From the NCBI GenBank assembly GCA_963691705.1, contig OY829541.1, positions 68,667,189 to 68,731,188 of the forward strand: a stretch of 64,000 nucleotides of DNA, read 5' to 3'. The stretch comes from Viola odorata (lineage: Eukaryota > Streptophyta > Magnoliopsida > Malpighiales > Violaceae). The translations under genes were made by a program, and so were the position numbers. This document shows, in pieces, positions 1 through 14,060 of the stretch (its first letter is position 1; every line of letters starts with the position of its first letter). The notes under the pieces are model-generated. The model was not told the DNA's origin. It did no database searches and saw only the letters and a program-made list of their open reading frames with translations.

Positions 1-2531
1 GGAAGTGTGAAATGAATTTAGTACTAGAAATTAGTTCAGTGGAATTCAAATCTCGTTCTGAATTTTTATGCAGAACTGAGCTAGATATGCTCCAAGAACC
101 AATTACAACTAGGATCTATCATATGTACTAACTCTTACCAGAATTTTTGTTGTATGCCTGAGCTCTATAACATAATAGTACGGTGAAAAGAAAGTCAACT
201 AGTCAAGGGTTTCTGTTGCCAATGTTAGGTTGTAAGCAGGTAAGGTTAACAAAGTCAAAACCCACTTTTAGGAAGTGATTGAGCATATGCCAGAGGGACT
301 TGAAAGATTATTCTTGTGAGCCAATGTGTTTATGCATTTATACTGAGGACCTATTTTGGTACTTGGTCAATACTACTCCTAGCTGTTGCCAGACTAAGGT
401 CGCGGATGTTAAATAATATTAATGACATATCTAGATCTTAGGCTTATGATCTATGCAATGCAAGTTTTGAAGCTGCCAATAACAGTCATTTATACGCTCA
501 AGTTTTTATTCGTTGCTTTAGAACCTCTAACTGGCTGTACTTACTAAGTGTCCTGACAAACTGTAAGTAGAAAGTGTTTATGCACACTGTGCAGTTGGAA
601 AGTAGAAGAGCAAAGGATATTGACCTGAATCTTCTCTTAGGGATATCAATCATGTCCTCCTGCGGTGGTTGAGTCCACTACTGAGCACAGAAACCATCTT
701 ACTCAAATGTCACAAAAGTTTTGGAATCCTTTGTCCATACAAACCTATGGCCATTCATGGTCTTTAAACACCTTACAGTCATTGTCTATGGTGTTCCTCC
801 TTATTTGAAAGTTAATTGAGGTGTCTTTCCTTGCATGTTATGCTACATCCTTGCTTCCAAATCACTGTAATTAAAACAGGTACTAAGTTCATTGGGAGCT
901 TAATCTGAATGTTTTCATAGTCATGACAAGAGCTGCAAATTAGGATTTTGCAGTCTGCCATGCTGTGTGGTTATTTAGGATTGCTAAATCCCCCCATCTA
1001 TTTATTTGGGCAATGAGAATGGTTTTATTGGATCCTTATGTAGAACATGATTGCATGTGGAGTGTTGCCCAATGAGTTCTTTTGCGTTTAATTTATTTGT
1101 TATTATTATCATTATTTTCAAGTTTACTGATTCCTTACTAATTCTACATATGCAGTTTGGCAACCCTTTGTTGCTGTTGCGTGTTAGAGGAATGCTGCTT
1201 CTAAAAGTTGTGCTCTGCCTTGGCGAGTAAATCATGTACGAGTGATCTAGTAGCTCTTGGTTTTCAATTCCTGTATCTGCTTATATGGGGCATCGAATTT
1301 AACATTCTCATTTCAAACTCATCAGCAGTATGAATATGTTTCAATGCCTATTGTTTTGTGTGTATAACTGGATATCAAGACTTTAGAGTGGCTTTGGTAA
1401 TATAACTTAAAGTTTCATGTTACCCCATTACTGAAACCTTCATTACCTTTTCTTGAGCATTCAGAGGTCATGCTAGGTAAGAAAGCTCTCTTCCGAAATG
1501 TCTGTCGCGTTTTATAAAACTGTGAACAGGTTGTTTCAATCTCGTATGTACTCGCTCCGGACTTGATGTTTTGGTTTTATTTTTTGTCTGAAATATATGA
1601 CGTTGGGCTTTTCCCAATGCATTTGTTGGAGTTGTTTACCATTGTACTTTTACTTTCCCAAGTTTTGAACACAATTTGCAGCTAACATTGGTTCTTAAAT
1701 TCAAGAGCCAAGAAAGGATAGAATTGTAACCAAAAAAACTTCAAAATCACCTCCAATCATTGTCTTAATACCCGCAACGGATTCCAGACGTCATTTATTA
1801 GAGTCTGGAAGGAGTATCATTAATGTCTTTATATTGTGACCGCTTCTCTCGATTCTGGACCGATTTCTGTGTTGGCTACTCCAGTGATTATGTATGATCA
1901 AACCATCAAACGCAATGCACCATGTGGGGTGGACCTTCAATCTGGGTTCATTTTTTGCTTGAATGGTAGGCATAGCATAAGTTGCATGCACAAGCAATGT
2001 ATTCAATCGAAGATGGAAAAATTGTCACAATTCTACAGTGCTTTAAATATGCAACAAAGAAAATGCATTTTCATCACTTTTTTCGACAGATCTAATTTCA
2101 AAATTATAGAATTTTCTTCATAAAACGGAAGTTGAGGAAGAATGGCAACACCTTGGTACAGCCCATCATTGCTAGTTAATTTGCGTAAAAATATTCTAAT
2201 TCTACTTTAGGTTTAGGTCAATGGCTTTCGTTCTGCCCTTGAAGAAAAAAAGACCATGGCAATGTCAACTGACTGCCAAACCAATTCTGAAAAAACAAGC
2301 AGATTAGGGCAAATGCTAAGTGCTACTAACACCAATCCACCTATTTGTAACGAGGATTACAAAATAGTGAATTTCTTATAAATTAAACAAGAGTACCATA
2401 ACACTAAGACCAAGCAGCTAAAAATTCATAGAATCCAGTTGTAGCCTAAACAAAGTACAACTATTACTCAATAGCAAAGGAAGAGTACTACTAGGTCAAG
2501 CTGAAGAAAAGATACATTGCCTGACTTAAAC
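1..2531. other. Left-edge stretch without an assignable gene
   Basis: I find no convincing coding exon on either strand. The text looks like introns or untranslated sequence: T-rich runs with isolated splice-like motifs, for example an AG/GTAAG-like context near 1465-1485. The last part, about 2400-2531, lies just downstream of the stop codon of the AFB2-type gene and probably holds its 3' UTR and poly(A) region. The rest could be the non-coding end of a gene lying left of the window. Confidence 0.4.
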
Positions 2532-5318
2532 CTACAGAGTCCACACAAATTCCGGTGCATCTTTCCGTACCCCAACCAAAGTCCGGTACAGGTACATCTT
2601 CTCCACCTTCTGCTTATCATCAGCCCCGTGATCCATCTGATCATTCTCATTTATGAGCTCCACATTCAGCATCGGCATCTTCTTGGCAAGTGTCTTGCAG
2701 CCTCCGAGGGTAACTTCACAGGATGACATCCAAAGGGATCGCATTGTTTGATACTTTCCCACATCCATTAGAAGTGCTGCATTACCGAACGGGCTGTCCC
2801 TGATCTCGAGTTTGCGAAGTTTCTTGCAACCATTCAGAACATACTGCATCGCCTTGTCACTATCCCCAGCGAACGCAATAGAAAGCATTTCAAGCTGCTC
2901 AGCATACATGCCTATGTATAGAAAAACTTGGTCAGTCAGAAGCCCGGAGAGTGACAACCGCCTCAAGCCCTTGCATGAGTGAACAATTGCACCAAAACCT
3001 TCATCCAGTGGCTGCATAGTATCAGCGTCTGGTTTTGTGGGGTCAAGGATGCACAATCTGAAGCGGATAAAATTGGGGCAGTTCTTAGCTACAGTTATGA
3101 GGGCTGCATTCGTCATCTGCTGACAGAAGTAGAGAATTGAGTTGAGTTTGGTGCAACCAACGGAAATAGCGACCAGGCCTTCTTCAGTCACAGCTGCATT
3201 CCCGACGTAAGGATCAGAAGGAAAAACCCTTAACTCCTGCAAATCCTTACAAGTGGAAGCTACAACTTCTAATCCTTTATCTCCAATACAGTCCAGTATC
3301 TGCAGAAAAGCAAATAAACAGACATCATTCATCATGAAAACAAGAAATAAAAAATGAAAGCTTTCTAAAAATGAGCAAAGGAGGAAATACCCATAAGCGC
3401 TGAAGTTTCTTGCAGTGGCGAATTAGCTTTGTGAGCTCACTACCATGAATTCCAGGAGCATAGCTCAGATTCAAGGAAGTCAAGCTTGCACAGATAGGGT
3501 GAAAAGCAGGTAGGCAGTGAGGAGCAACCTCCAAAAACCCTGACAAACTCCTAACAGAATTACACTTGAGGAGAGCAGTCAATAATTTATTGTAGGACTC
3601 AGAATCGGGATCGTGCACATAAGATCCAACACCAATGTCCACTAATTGAGGAGCTCGAATCAATATCTTGAGAAGTACATCTAGCGGCACTGAACGATTT
3701 AATCTCAAGCTTTTAAGATCTTGAGATCTTGCCACCAGCCTCTCAAGAGCAGCCAAATTAACATCTCCTTTAAGGCATGCAAAATTAAGTGATACAAGTG
3801 ATGTAGAGCTCTCAGGGAAGCAACTAAGCCAGAGCCCTTTATTATCCTCGACTTCATTTTCTTGCAGATCCAGCTCCCTAAGTAACCTGAGTATGAGCGT
3901 GTAGAAAGTAGTTAGAGAATTGTTGATAACTTAACCAACACTGTAAACTACACATTTCGCTCCCTACTTTTTATACTGTACTTTAAAACATTTAGTGAGA
4001 TAACCATATAGACATGAAAACAGGAAGTTACAGCCTCAAAATGAGCAATAACCATGTATTTGTGGCCAGAGTCGAAAGACACGGGAGCTAAAGAACACTT
4101 CTTACAACCACAGTGCACCACAAAGATACATGTATCAGCGATGAAACACAAAAGAGGAAATAACCATTAACCAAAGAAAATGACATTGACACCATGCCAA
4201 CTGTATTAAGTATTAACCACCAAGACAATAATGTTTATGGATATCACATACTGTTAGAAGCCAGTAACAACAAATTAGCAAGCAAGTGACACAAATAGTC
4301 ACAAGGAAATTTCAAATAGCAACAAAAAAAAAAGGTAGAAAAGTAGGATCACTAATAGAAATAAAGCTCACAAAAAGAAAAATCATCCAATTGTCTAACA
4401 TGTTTGCCCTGCAAAGTATGAAAGCTTTTTAATAAAATTCCCTACCCTTTTCAGTGCAATTTTAATCCTACACTCAACCTCAAGTTAATGGAAGCATTAA
4501 CTTTCTAACCACCATCCCAGTATCAACTTCAAATCTACTAAACCCCACATGAACCATTGAAGAAACAACAACCAAGATTGTACCCAAAACACCCAAAACA
4601 CCAAAAACACAGACTCCACGCCAATTAAAGGAATTCAGATAAATGGGTGAGAAACACTTTCTGCTTCAACTGCTATCAACAATTATCAGCAATATCCCAA
4701 TGTTTAAAAGGGAACTATTTTAAGATAAAGTCAAACAAAAGGGTTTTCTTAATAATCCATTTAAAGAATCAACAGCAACAGCCCTCCAAAATTAGTAATA
4801 ATAAGGCAAACTAGCCAAACTTAGAATTTATACATGGATTAATAAACTTCATAAATCGTTTCTTACCTACAATTAGCAGCAATAGCAGCAAGCCCATCAG
4901 TGGTGAACCCTTCACAGCTGATGAGAACCAAGGACTTGAAATTGGCAAAAGACCTTGCAATCAGCTCCAGGCAATCATCAGATATCACCATCCTCTTAAG
5001 CCTGAGCTCCTCCAGACCGACCCGATGCCTAGCGAGAGCTTCGATCCATGGATAAACAAAACCACCCCACTCATGAGGAACTAAATTAAAATCAGCAAAA
5101 TGAGGCTTCCCTTTCAAATGTATGGACTTCAAGCTTGGAAACCTCTCTATAACTCTCTCAGGACTAATGGCATAACAGTTTCCTATAAAAACTTTCTGCC
5201 TGCTACAGCTCTCAATCTTGTACCATGATTTACACACTTGAGACACCGTGTTCCGGTCCCTATGTGATGTCACAAAATCAAACACGTGCTCTATTACCTC
5301 ATCTGGGAAATAATTCAT
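2532..5318 (-). CDS. AFB2: Auxin receptor F-box protein, AFB2 type (TIR1/AFB family)
   Basis: Three exons (5318-4867, 3886-3391, 3299-2532) join in phase to give 571 aa, close to the roughly 575 aa of Arabidopsis AFB2. The protein starts [15 protein letters not shown], an F-box over about residues 1-45 that docks on the SKP1-like ASK subunit of an SCF ubiquitin ligase. The rest is a leucine-rich-repeat solenoid carrying family signatures such as [27 protein letters not shown] and [15 protein letters not shown]. Family members are nuclear co-receptors: auxin fills the LRR pocket together with the degron of Aux/IAA repressors, which are then ubiquitinated. Two introns at these places match the known TIR1/AFB structure. 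The starting residues favour AFB2/AFB3 over TIR1, which has a longer N-terminus. Exon 3 carries a miR393 site. I see no frameshift or premature stop. Confidence 0.95.
2729..2749 (-). promoter_or_regulatory. miR393 target site in the AFB2 coding sequence
   Basis: The + strand here reads like the miR393 mature sequence itself (it begins TCCAAAGGGATCGCATTG), so the minus-strand transcript is complementary to miR393. It lies in exon 3, over codons for QTMRSLWM, the position where TIR1, AFB2 and AFB3 transcripts are known to be cleaved. The match runs through about 19 bases and then departs at the 3' end of the miRNA, where mismatches are tolerated. Cleavage here is known to start secondary siRNA production in Arabidopsis AFB transcripts; that it does so in this species is inference. 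Confidence 0.9.
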
Positions 5319-6628
5319 CTTCCTATTTTTTCCTTTTTTTCAAAAGACACATTCAATCCCAAAAAAAAGGAAAATCAAAAAACCCCCAGAGAAAAGAGAA
5401 AAAACCCAGATCTAAACCTTAAGAAAAAACTAATCTTTACAAGGATACAACAATGAGAACAGATCTCAAGATCTAGAACTCCAAATGGGGTATTATTAAA
5501 ACAGACGCAAGATAAGGGTGAGAGATGAGCTTGAAGGAAAAATTTATGGGTTTTTCTAGCTGAGTAATAAAGTTATCATTTTGGAATGAAAAAAGTGATG
5601 ATTACACAAAACCAAAACCAAACAAACAAACAAACAAAAATTCAAAAACACAAAGATCTCAAAAACTGAACTTTCCCCAAATGGGAATCCTCAGGTAAAT
5701 CAAAACCCCTCATGAATCTAATCATAACTAAGTTTAAACATTAAGCTACAGGGTCAACACAGCCATGGAAGCGCAGAGAGGTAGAGAGGAGGGAAAAAGA
5801 GCTATTCTTATTTTTTTTCCTCTCTTTTTCAGGATTGTCTCTTTCCCTTCTTTACTAAGTAAGTTTACTACGCCTTCGTACAATAATCTCCTAGCACACT
5901 ACAGCCTCATGGGTTTAACCCAAGAGAAAGCTGCTTACCTAACCATGGTAAAGTTAGCTTATTTTAACCATGGTTAGTTTTTGTGGGGTGTGTGTTATGA
6001 TCTAACGGTGAGTGCGACTTTCATGAAAAAGTTAAGACAATCGTGTCCGCTCATCTATGTAACATGCATGTGTCCTTTTCTCTGGTTCCGAAGTGAACTG
6101 CTAAAGAAAAAAAACCAGTTAATGGGGCTGTCAGAGAAATAAGACTTCTTCTCAGATAAAATTGCGATAATGCCATCGTGTAGATAAGGTTTTGGTTTTT
6201 CTGTACTCGCGAGGTGGACATTACCATGTGAGTGGCATAGTTTAACCAATCAGAAGGATAAGAAGTGTCCTTCTTTGTGTGTCAACAATTTTTTCTATAA
6301 AATTTCACAATAATTATATAATTATATGGGAAAATACTGAAGTTATGATATTTTCTTTCAGTTTTGGTTTTAAATAAAATAATCTTAGCTTATTGTCAAA
6401 GATTCTTTTGATAAATTCAATATAGTTCACCGTTAGAATGCAATAATACTACTACCGAGTTAAGATTAATTTTATTTGTATCGGATTAAAATGACTTGTG
6501 AGTACGTAAAGATTGTTGGGATTTCCTCTTAATAATAATAAAATTAAAATTTTAAATTCGAATTTTTTTATAGATATTTATATTTATATAAAAAGATTAA
6601 AAAGATTATTTATTTATTTACTGTAAAA
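5319..6628. other. Upstream region of the AFB2-type gene
   Basis: This holds the 5' leader and promoter of the minus-strand auxin receptor gene. A purine/pyrimidine-rich leader and an (AAAC)n-like run near 5620-5640 are visible. I cannot assign the transcription start. Beyond about 6.3 kb it becomes AT-rich intergenic DNA. No further gene is supported. Confidence 0.5.
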
Positions 6629-6630
6629 TA

Positions 6631-6859
6631 CTCTCTCCGGTCTCGATTAATTGTCATTTTACTATTTCAGCACCTATTTTAAAACGGTCGGAATAGTAAC
6701 TATATAATTTCGAAAAATTCTGAATTTTTTTTCAACGTACGTGAAAGATTAATATACGATGTGTAAAAATTTCGGACTTTTTCGAGGTCATATAGTTACT
6801 ATTCCGGCCGTTTTATAAAACAGTAGGAATAGTGACAGTGCCTAATTAACCGGAGAGAG
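6631..6859. mobile_element. Stowaway-like MITE, copy 1
   Basis: A 229-bp element whose ends are inverted copies of CTCTCTCCGGT, flanked on both sides by TA (6629-6630 and 6860-6861), the target duplication expected of Tc1/mariner elements. The arms stay complementary well inwards: AAACGGTCGGAATAGTAACT on the left mirrors AGTTACTATTCCGGCCGTTT on the right, so the whole element can fold into a hairpin. It has no coding capacity. The end sequence resembles the common plant Stowaway consensus (CTCCCTCCG...). Confidence 0.8.
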
Positions 6860-6861
6860 TA

Positions 6862-9800
6862 AATTTTATGATTTGGAATTGTGATGCTTTTGTATCATTA
6901 TTACGGCACACGTTTCTGTTCATGTACAGATGGTGTACATATATGACACAGATTGCTCAACTTATCACATCAAAACACACACAGTACCATAAGTGATTTA
7001 ACACTGCATTAATTGGAGCCTTCTTTCACCATCTTCTACTTTTTCTTTTATTTAAGAAACTTATTAACTGTATATTCTTTTATTTTTCCATTTCTTTGAG
7101 AACAAATTTATTTATTTTTAATTAGTTATACTTCTCTGCAGTTTGCTTATACTCCTTCTAGTCTTTTTAATGAAAGCTTTGGTCCAAAATTGTGACTTTT
7201 TATTTTCTTCTCCGTGAACCTACGCATCAAACGAGAAAAATTGAAAGTTTGGTTGAAAAAATTGAGGGCTTGGTAGAAAGAAATTGGGTTGAAAATTGTT
7301 AAAAAAGAATAGAGAGTAATTTTTTTTTATTAAGACCATCGGATAATCCGATCACTATATTAGTTGTCGATGGGTATATACACTTTGGACACCTCTTAAT
7401 TTTACGTGTACTTTTTAAGTCCCATAAGTTTCAGTTTTGTCAAAAATCACCCACTCAAGGCCCCCGTACAATTTTCAAATATTTCTTTTAAGTCTTTAAT
7501 TTTTTTTATGAAATCCTATTTTATTTGTAAAAAGAAAATGTGCATTTGCATTATTAATTAATTGTTATTGCAACATCAAAGCTATACTAACCAGTTAAAC
7601 CATAACCTAAATTCTTTAAAATTTTAATTAATCATACTTTTATTTATCCAAAAATTTAAAATATTTGAGTTATATTCCACTCAATCATTATATTTTTAAA
7701 TAAGAAAAGAAATATAATATAATATGGAAAAGAAAAACTCAAAGTATTTCTTACATTTTAGTTAAAAATTAACATATATATTGATGATTCTAGCCGAGAC
7801 CCATCATTCTTATTAATCTCATTTGGTTTTGCAATCCTCCCAATCATTTTGACAATCTGCCATGGCCTTAAAATCATCCTCCCTTCTTTCCAATGGTTCA
7901 TGCCTTAAAGCTATAAAGCTTTAAAAAGCTGCCTCCTTAAGTCAAAATTCAATGGAAGAGTATGAAATATGAATTATGAAACTCTCAGAAACCAAAGTTC
8001 ATCTTAAAATGCTTTGCACTGTCAAAAACACAACAAGTAATCATTTCAAATTAATTTTCAACTAATCACCATCCAATACCTTATATCTAAGGATGTTTTT
8101 CTATACACCAGTTTATTAAAAGAATGAAAAATAATACGACTGTTTATCGATTTTTAGATTGTGAAAGAGGAATTTGGGTGGGTGTTTCCAACCTAAGAAT
8201 GTCACCACCTGGGATTCTCTTCCTACAATTGTTTTCTTAAAACAAATGCTTAATATGCATCAATGATGTAAAGCCACTGCAGTGTCCCAGACTTCTTGTT
8301 GTTACTCACCATTTCATTGTAAGAATTTCTATTATTTTAACACCATCCTAAGCTGTACAGTACTGTGCATGTCATGTTTATCACCAGTTTACATCAAACA
8401 CACCATTCATCCTTTTCTCCCAACTTTATTCACTAAGTTCACCATTTCATCTTAATCAAATACATCCCGATTTTCAATTCGTCACAACGTTTTTGTTTAA
8501 AGAGTAAGAGCGTTAAATTATAATTTCTTTATACTAATACTTAAAACAATAGTAATCCTATCTTTTTTCTTTCCAAAACGATGAGTCATTACCAATCTAC
8601 AAACCATATGTTCCACATGTACTTTGAAGAAATAATGTTTAGGTAAACCTTTGGGTTGAGTGGAAGATTTGCACAACACAATAATTGGGGACCCTTTTTA
8701 ATTGAGGGAAAAAAGAAAATGGGAAAAAGCCTTACAAAAAGGTGATCGGGGCTGAAACGCAACCAATAAATTAGGGATCAGTCAACTCCTTGCGATATCA
8801 AAAATCTAAGTCTAGGTAGCTTCATGGCAAGAAATTCAAATAAAACTAGCTACCCCCATGGAATGGATTGATTCTTGTAGATTGACAATTAATTAATTAA
8901 TTAATTGACTGCTACACTTTGGTTCAATCAAACATCTCAAAATAAAATTCCAAACATCTTATCCTACAATTGTTTGGCTGAGTTGATGTTGACACTTGAT
9001 GAGTGTAAGATTTAGTTTACTTCCACAAGATTTAGTTTACTTCTTAAGTTTAATTTGTCATTAGCATCGAGCATTATCCGGCATAAATAAACTTATTTTA
9101 ACCAATTAAGAAACATTAATTCTGTTTAGCGAATCAGAATTATCAGTTCAAAATAATTTATCATCGTTAGTTGTGATCGAAGGGTAAAATGATTTATTCA
9201 CGTTTAATTTAAATATTAAATTTGAGTATAACATGAAGAATCATCTCACTCGAAAAAAGTGAAAAAAACAACTATGTATTCAAAAACAATAGAGCAATAT
9301 AGTGTGTGTTTTTTGTTTAATTTCATTTATGTAAAGTCTATTTAAGATTACTTTCTACTTTTTCACGCTACAGATGCAATGATCAAAATTATTTTTGACA
9401 AATGCATTAAATTTGCTACAAACAATTTTGAATATTAATCTATAATGAGAAAATGCATAATCCAATCCCAAATAAAGTCGGTGGAATTTGATCCAAATAT
9501 TTGCAAGAAAAATGTAGACAGTGTTTGCAAACATTTTCTTGAAGCAAAGCTTGGTCCACTGCATAAACAGTAAACTAATTACCTACAATTCTTTTGTCCT
9601 TATTAGGGAATTTTGACATGCATTTTTTTCAAGCTACAAGAAAATTGTGCAAAGTCCAAAAGCATAGGCATAAAGCTTGATAAGGCAAATCCATCAGAAG
9701 CTACACTAGCAAATGGCCTACAGGTACTAAAGTCCCCTGCCATTAGTGTCTCATGTCTCATATGTTGGTTTTTTGTGGCATGAAGAAAAACCTTTTGTTT

Positions 9801-12800
9801 GTTTTGAAAATGCAGATCCAGTCCCAGTCAAGTGTTACTGTGACCCCACTTGGCTCTGCCACGTGGAGCTTTTCAAGTGGATCACCACCACTTTGTTCTT
9901 GCAAAATTTATCCCTTCTTGGTTATCGATTGGTCGGTCTGACCGACCATTAGTATATCTAACCGGTTCTATTTGATATTATGGTTAGAAATTTGTTGAAT
10001 TGGGGGAAATCGATCGTTCTAACTAATCTAGATGGTTTAATAGATAGGTTCAAGGGATTGAATTATTACTGGTGGATGAATCAGGTTAAATTATTAACCT
10101 ATTGGTTCAAGAGTTGAAGTGGTTTGATCACTAAATTTCCAGACTGGTTCAAATAATTACAGTACGTTCTTGTATTGTTTCATTCTGTTTCAACGACAAC
10201 TATCTCTACTGTGTTGCATTTGATATAAATTTATATCAGCTTTATAAAATAAAGAAGTTATTTTACCGATCTATTGTTTAAAAAGTGAAAACATTCACTT
10301 TTTTTTATGGGATTATTAATTGCCTTTGTTTCGTTGAATTCTTTTCTTATGGGTCATTTCATTTGCCATAGGTTTTGTAGTGTAGGTGCCATGTGATGGT
10401 AGGGTACCCCTTATTGTGACGGGTCATTTGCCCGATGGCAACTGGAAAAGCTACACTAAAATCCATCAGTTTGCTAATCATGCCCAATTAGCACTATTTT
10501 TTTTTTCTCTGTCCCAAACAATCAATTGCCACTATCACTATTAGTTACTGCTGTTTTGCTTCCCTTATCCATCAACCTCAGGGAGGTACGTGGAATGGAA
10601 CTGCAACTTATAGAGTAATCTGCACGATTAGATTACAACAAATTAAATGATTATATTAACGTATAAGGTATGATTTTGTGATTAAACGTTACAAAATCCC
10701 AACTGGAATGCAACATAGCCAACTAACTTTTTATTTATTTTTTATTTTCTCATATTCTTTCATGTTAGGTGGCTACATGATTGGTTGTTAATGAATCATC
10801 AATTGGAGTTTTCTTGATTATTATCTATGACAAACACCACTAAACGTTGGATGTGGTAAAAAAAAATCTACAAGATTCCAAGGTTTATTTTATGAATAAT
10901 AGAATCAATTAATCAACTAATTAGCTAACGAGGCAGTCATTGTTGACAGCCTGACCTGCATAGCTAGCTAGCTTTATGGTTCTTCTATAAACTCTAGATT
11001 TAATTATAGGATTTTGGGTTTATTATTGATTATGATGGAGAATTTCTCACACTAATGAATAATTAATTAAATAAAAGATGAACTTTTTAGTTTTAATTAA
11101 TTAAATAATTAATTAATTATGGAGTGGAAGTGTTTATAGCTAGCCTGGCAAGTTTTGTCTGGCATTAGCCTCTCCTGACCTGAAAAAATCCAACTAATCA
11201 GTACGTAATTAGGAATGAAAAGACAAATAACAGCCAATGAGAGGATAGGAATTTGCAATTTTTTTTAGGAGTGGTTAATTAGGCCAAGAGGCCTCTAATT
11301 AATTATTATATAATTAAAGACCCACTTTGTAAATAGTTACATGGATAATAAAAAGAACATAATCGAAAGTGACAGGTGGAGCAAAGAAAAAAGAAAGTTA
11401 ATGAAAATTATAGAAAAGAGGTAATGGTTCATGATCATTTCCATCTTCATTTGCTCCTCCCATCATTTCTGCCATGTGAACTCCCATCAATTTTGTGGTG
11501 AGCGTAAACAAGATATTGAGCATAATAATAATAATCTCCACTCCTAACAAATTAACCTAGTGGAGATTCTCTGTGGTAATTCTTGCATTTCTGGCTAATG
11601 CAATATGTATTTTGTAAATTAGTGGTATGTACTGAATTTCCTAGCTCAAAATAAGTTGATTGAGAGTTGTTCTGATTTAATCAGAAATTTTAGATTGAAA
11701 CTTGTGTAGAATATCTTTGCCGCCTTTGAAAGTTTTGCTCGATTCAAATTAAGAATAGTCGATACTTAATATATTTAACGAAAATCGAATGGTGATACAT
11801 ACATACGATTCATGTTATGTATGCAAATGTGATGAGAAAAAAATGGATTTTGGAAGCAAAGAAGTGAAATGGGCATGCGGTATGATGACGCATGGCAATG
11901 GTATGGTGGTCCTGTAGGTCATGTGGATACATATGATTGTGGTAGGGGAAGGGAGGTAATGGTAGTAGATTGGGGACTTTATTATTGAAAAGGAGATGAG
12001 AAAATAAGGTGTCCTTAAATCCTTATAGTAGAGCTTTAATATGGTCCATAAAAGTAGTGACCCACAAGCAACTTTTGCAAGAAAATAATCTGAGAGCAAC
12101 AGGACAAAGGAGGAGGGAGGTCATAGTCATGGTCTGTTGTAGTACAAGAGGTGAAAATAGAAAGAGAAAAACGAAGGACCATATCAGTGGTCGGTTGATG
12201 TCAGCTTCCAACCTTTTTTTTCTCTGTTCTTGAATTTATCTGCTTATCGTATTATGTCAGCTGGATCCAAGGTGAGGAGATTTTTACGTTGTTGTAGATG
12301 AAGTTGTTTTGTTAAAAAATATTTTGTTTTTATCATACGAATGGGCCGAGTTGTAAGAAATTGGGCTTTTATTCGTGACAAATGGCATCCGGGCCTTAAC
12401 CAAAGTGAAGTAACCTTCCAGTCAAAGATGCCCGACGAGATTAACAAAGAGAAAAAAGGTGATAAGATTCTTTGAAGTAAGAACCCTGGAATGTGCATGT
12501 GTTCCAAAACAGAAATTCAACAACAGGAGACAAGATGCACTTTTTCGTATAACAATTAACGATATCCAGATTGCTGTTATTGAATCAAATCTTTTTCTAA
12601 ATCATCTAATCTATACACTATCTAATCTTTTTCTAAATCATCTCAAGCTAACCGTATAATAAGCAAAATGGGTTGTCAAAGCCATTGCAGATGGAAGAAT
12701 AACTCAACTGCAAATATAGAAGCAACAAGAACACCAATGAGTGCGCATCAAACCATGAGACAATCATGATGCCAAAAACAAGCCAATGCAACAGAAACTA

Positions 12801-12980
12801 AAATTAACACCATGTCAAGCAGTGTACCCAAATTAACACCCATCAACAACAACTGCCCAGCACATAACCCCAAAAGCTCTATTGAAAGATGAGAATGCAC
12901 CACTAGGGAACAACCAAATGCCTACGAGCCTCTCTCTCGAACAGATATTGTAAGTTACAACAGAAACATAAGCACACCTT
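6862..12980. other. Gene-poor AT-rich intergenic region
   Basis: About 6 kb with no supported gene; the open frames are short and lack recognisable domains. Visible small features are an ATTA tetranucleotide run near 8889-8906, a palindromic GGTCGGTCTGACCGACC around 9931-9947 followed by AACCGGTT-type sequence that may be a transposon remnant, and a 19-bp direct repeat (ATCTTTTTCTAAATCATCT) at 12589-12607 and 12625-12643, period 36. Confidence 0.5.
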
Positions 12981-12989
12981 TCTTCACTC

Positions 12990-13590
12990 CTAAGTCCTAA
13001 CCCGAACCCATGTTAGACGAGTTCCAAGCAGAAATGTTTGTAAAATTAACATACACGAACACTCACCTAGCTGACCTGATATAATAACTTGCCAGTCCTT
13101 CACAAGGATTTTTGCACAAACACATGCATAGACCTTTCTGTGACTCATGAGCTCAACCTGGGTGTGATATGTTGCAAGCAGAGACATGTAGACAATCGTA
13201 ATTCTCTAACAACTTTCACTGGATGGAAACTTAAAGGACAGCATCAATTAATGAATTCTTCACCATCAACTTTCACTCCAACCCCAAACCTAGGCAGAGA
13301 AGTTCAAAGCAGAAGCATGTGTAACATTGAGACACACAAACACCCCACCTAGCCAATCTGATATCGTAATATGCTGGTCATTAACAAGGATTAATACATA
13401 AACACATGCACACACCTTTCCCTACTCAGTAGCTAAACCCAGGTCAGATATGTTCGAAGCAGAGACATGTAGACAATCATAGTTTCTTTTTACCTCTAAT
13501 GACTATTCCCTAACAACTTTCACCAGATAAAAAACTTAAATTAACAACCCAGAGTTCCTATGTATCAGTTAATGAACTTTTCACCAACAA
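12990..13590. repeat. Diverged tandem duplication, about 281-bp period
   Basis: The segment starting near 12990 (core 13021: GTTCCAAGCAGAAATG) recurs from about 13275 (core 13302: GTTCAAAGCAGAAGCATG). Both copies hold, in order, blocks resembling CACCTAGC...CTGATAT, ACAAGGATT, AAACACATGCA, CACCTTTC, GATATGTT, a second AAGCAGAGACATGTAGACAATC block, and TAACAACTTTCAC. Copies have diverged by point changes and small indels. The AAGCAGA block occurs twice per unit, hinting at an older, shorter duplication. No coding role is seen. Confidence 0.75.
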
Positions 13591-14060
13591 ACTTCCAAAT
13601 AGTTTCCAAATTGAACAACGAGTGATGTCCATGTCAGAAGGTTCTAAACTGAGCAACGAGAAGTGATTAATCACAACCATTTTCCACAAAAGGAAAACAT
13701 CCGGAATTTCTAAGCTAAACAAACAAGCAATGTTTATTCAAAACGATTACATGCCACTAAAAGAGACCTAAGCTAGTTTGTCCTCGCGAACATAGCCAAG
13801 AGTCATAACTCTCATCTCAATAAGGCAATCGAAACAGAAAGAGAAAGCATAGCAATAAACAGCACCATTTCGAAGCTAAAAAATTGTTGTGGATAATAGT
13901 TTAAGCTGCGAATTCTAGATTCCCAAGTTGAACAAAGTTACAACATATGTAACAATCACAAAAACATCAGTAAAATTGCTAATACCGCTCCTAACAGCTA
14001 ACAACTGACTCCACAACAGATAACCAATTAACCTCAATCAACTAACCTTCTCATAGCGAA

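Noticed and set aside
9746..9952. 68-aa open frame in the gene-poor region
   Set aside because: No homology, splice context or promoter was recognised; it is consistent with chance.
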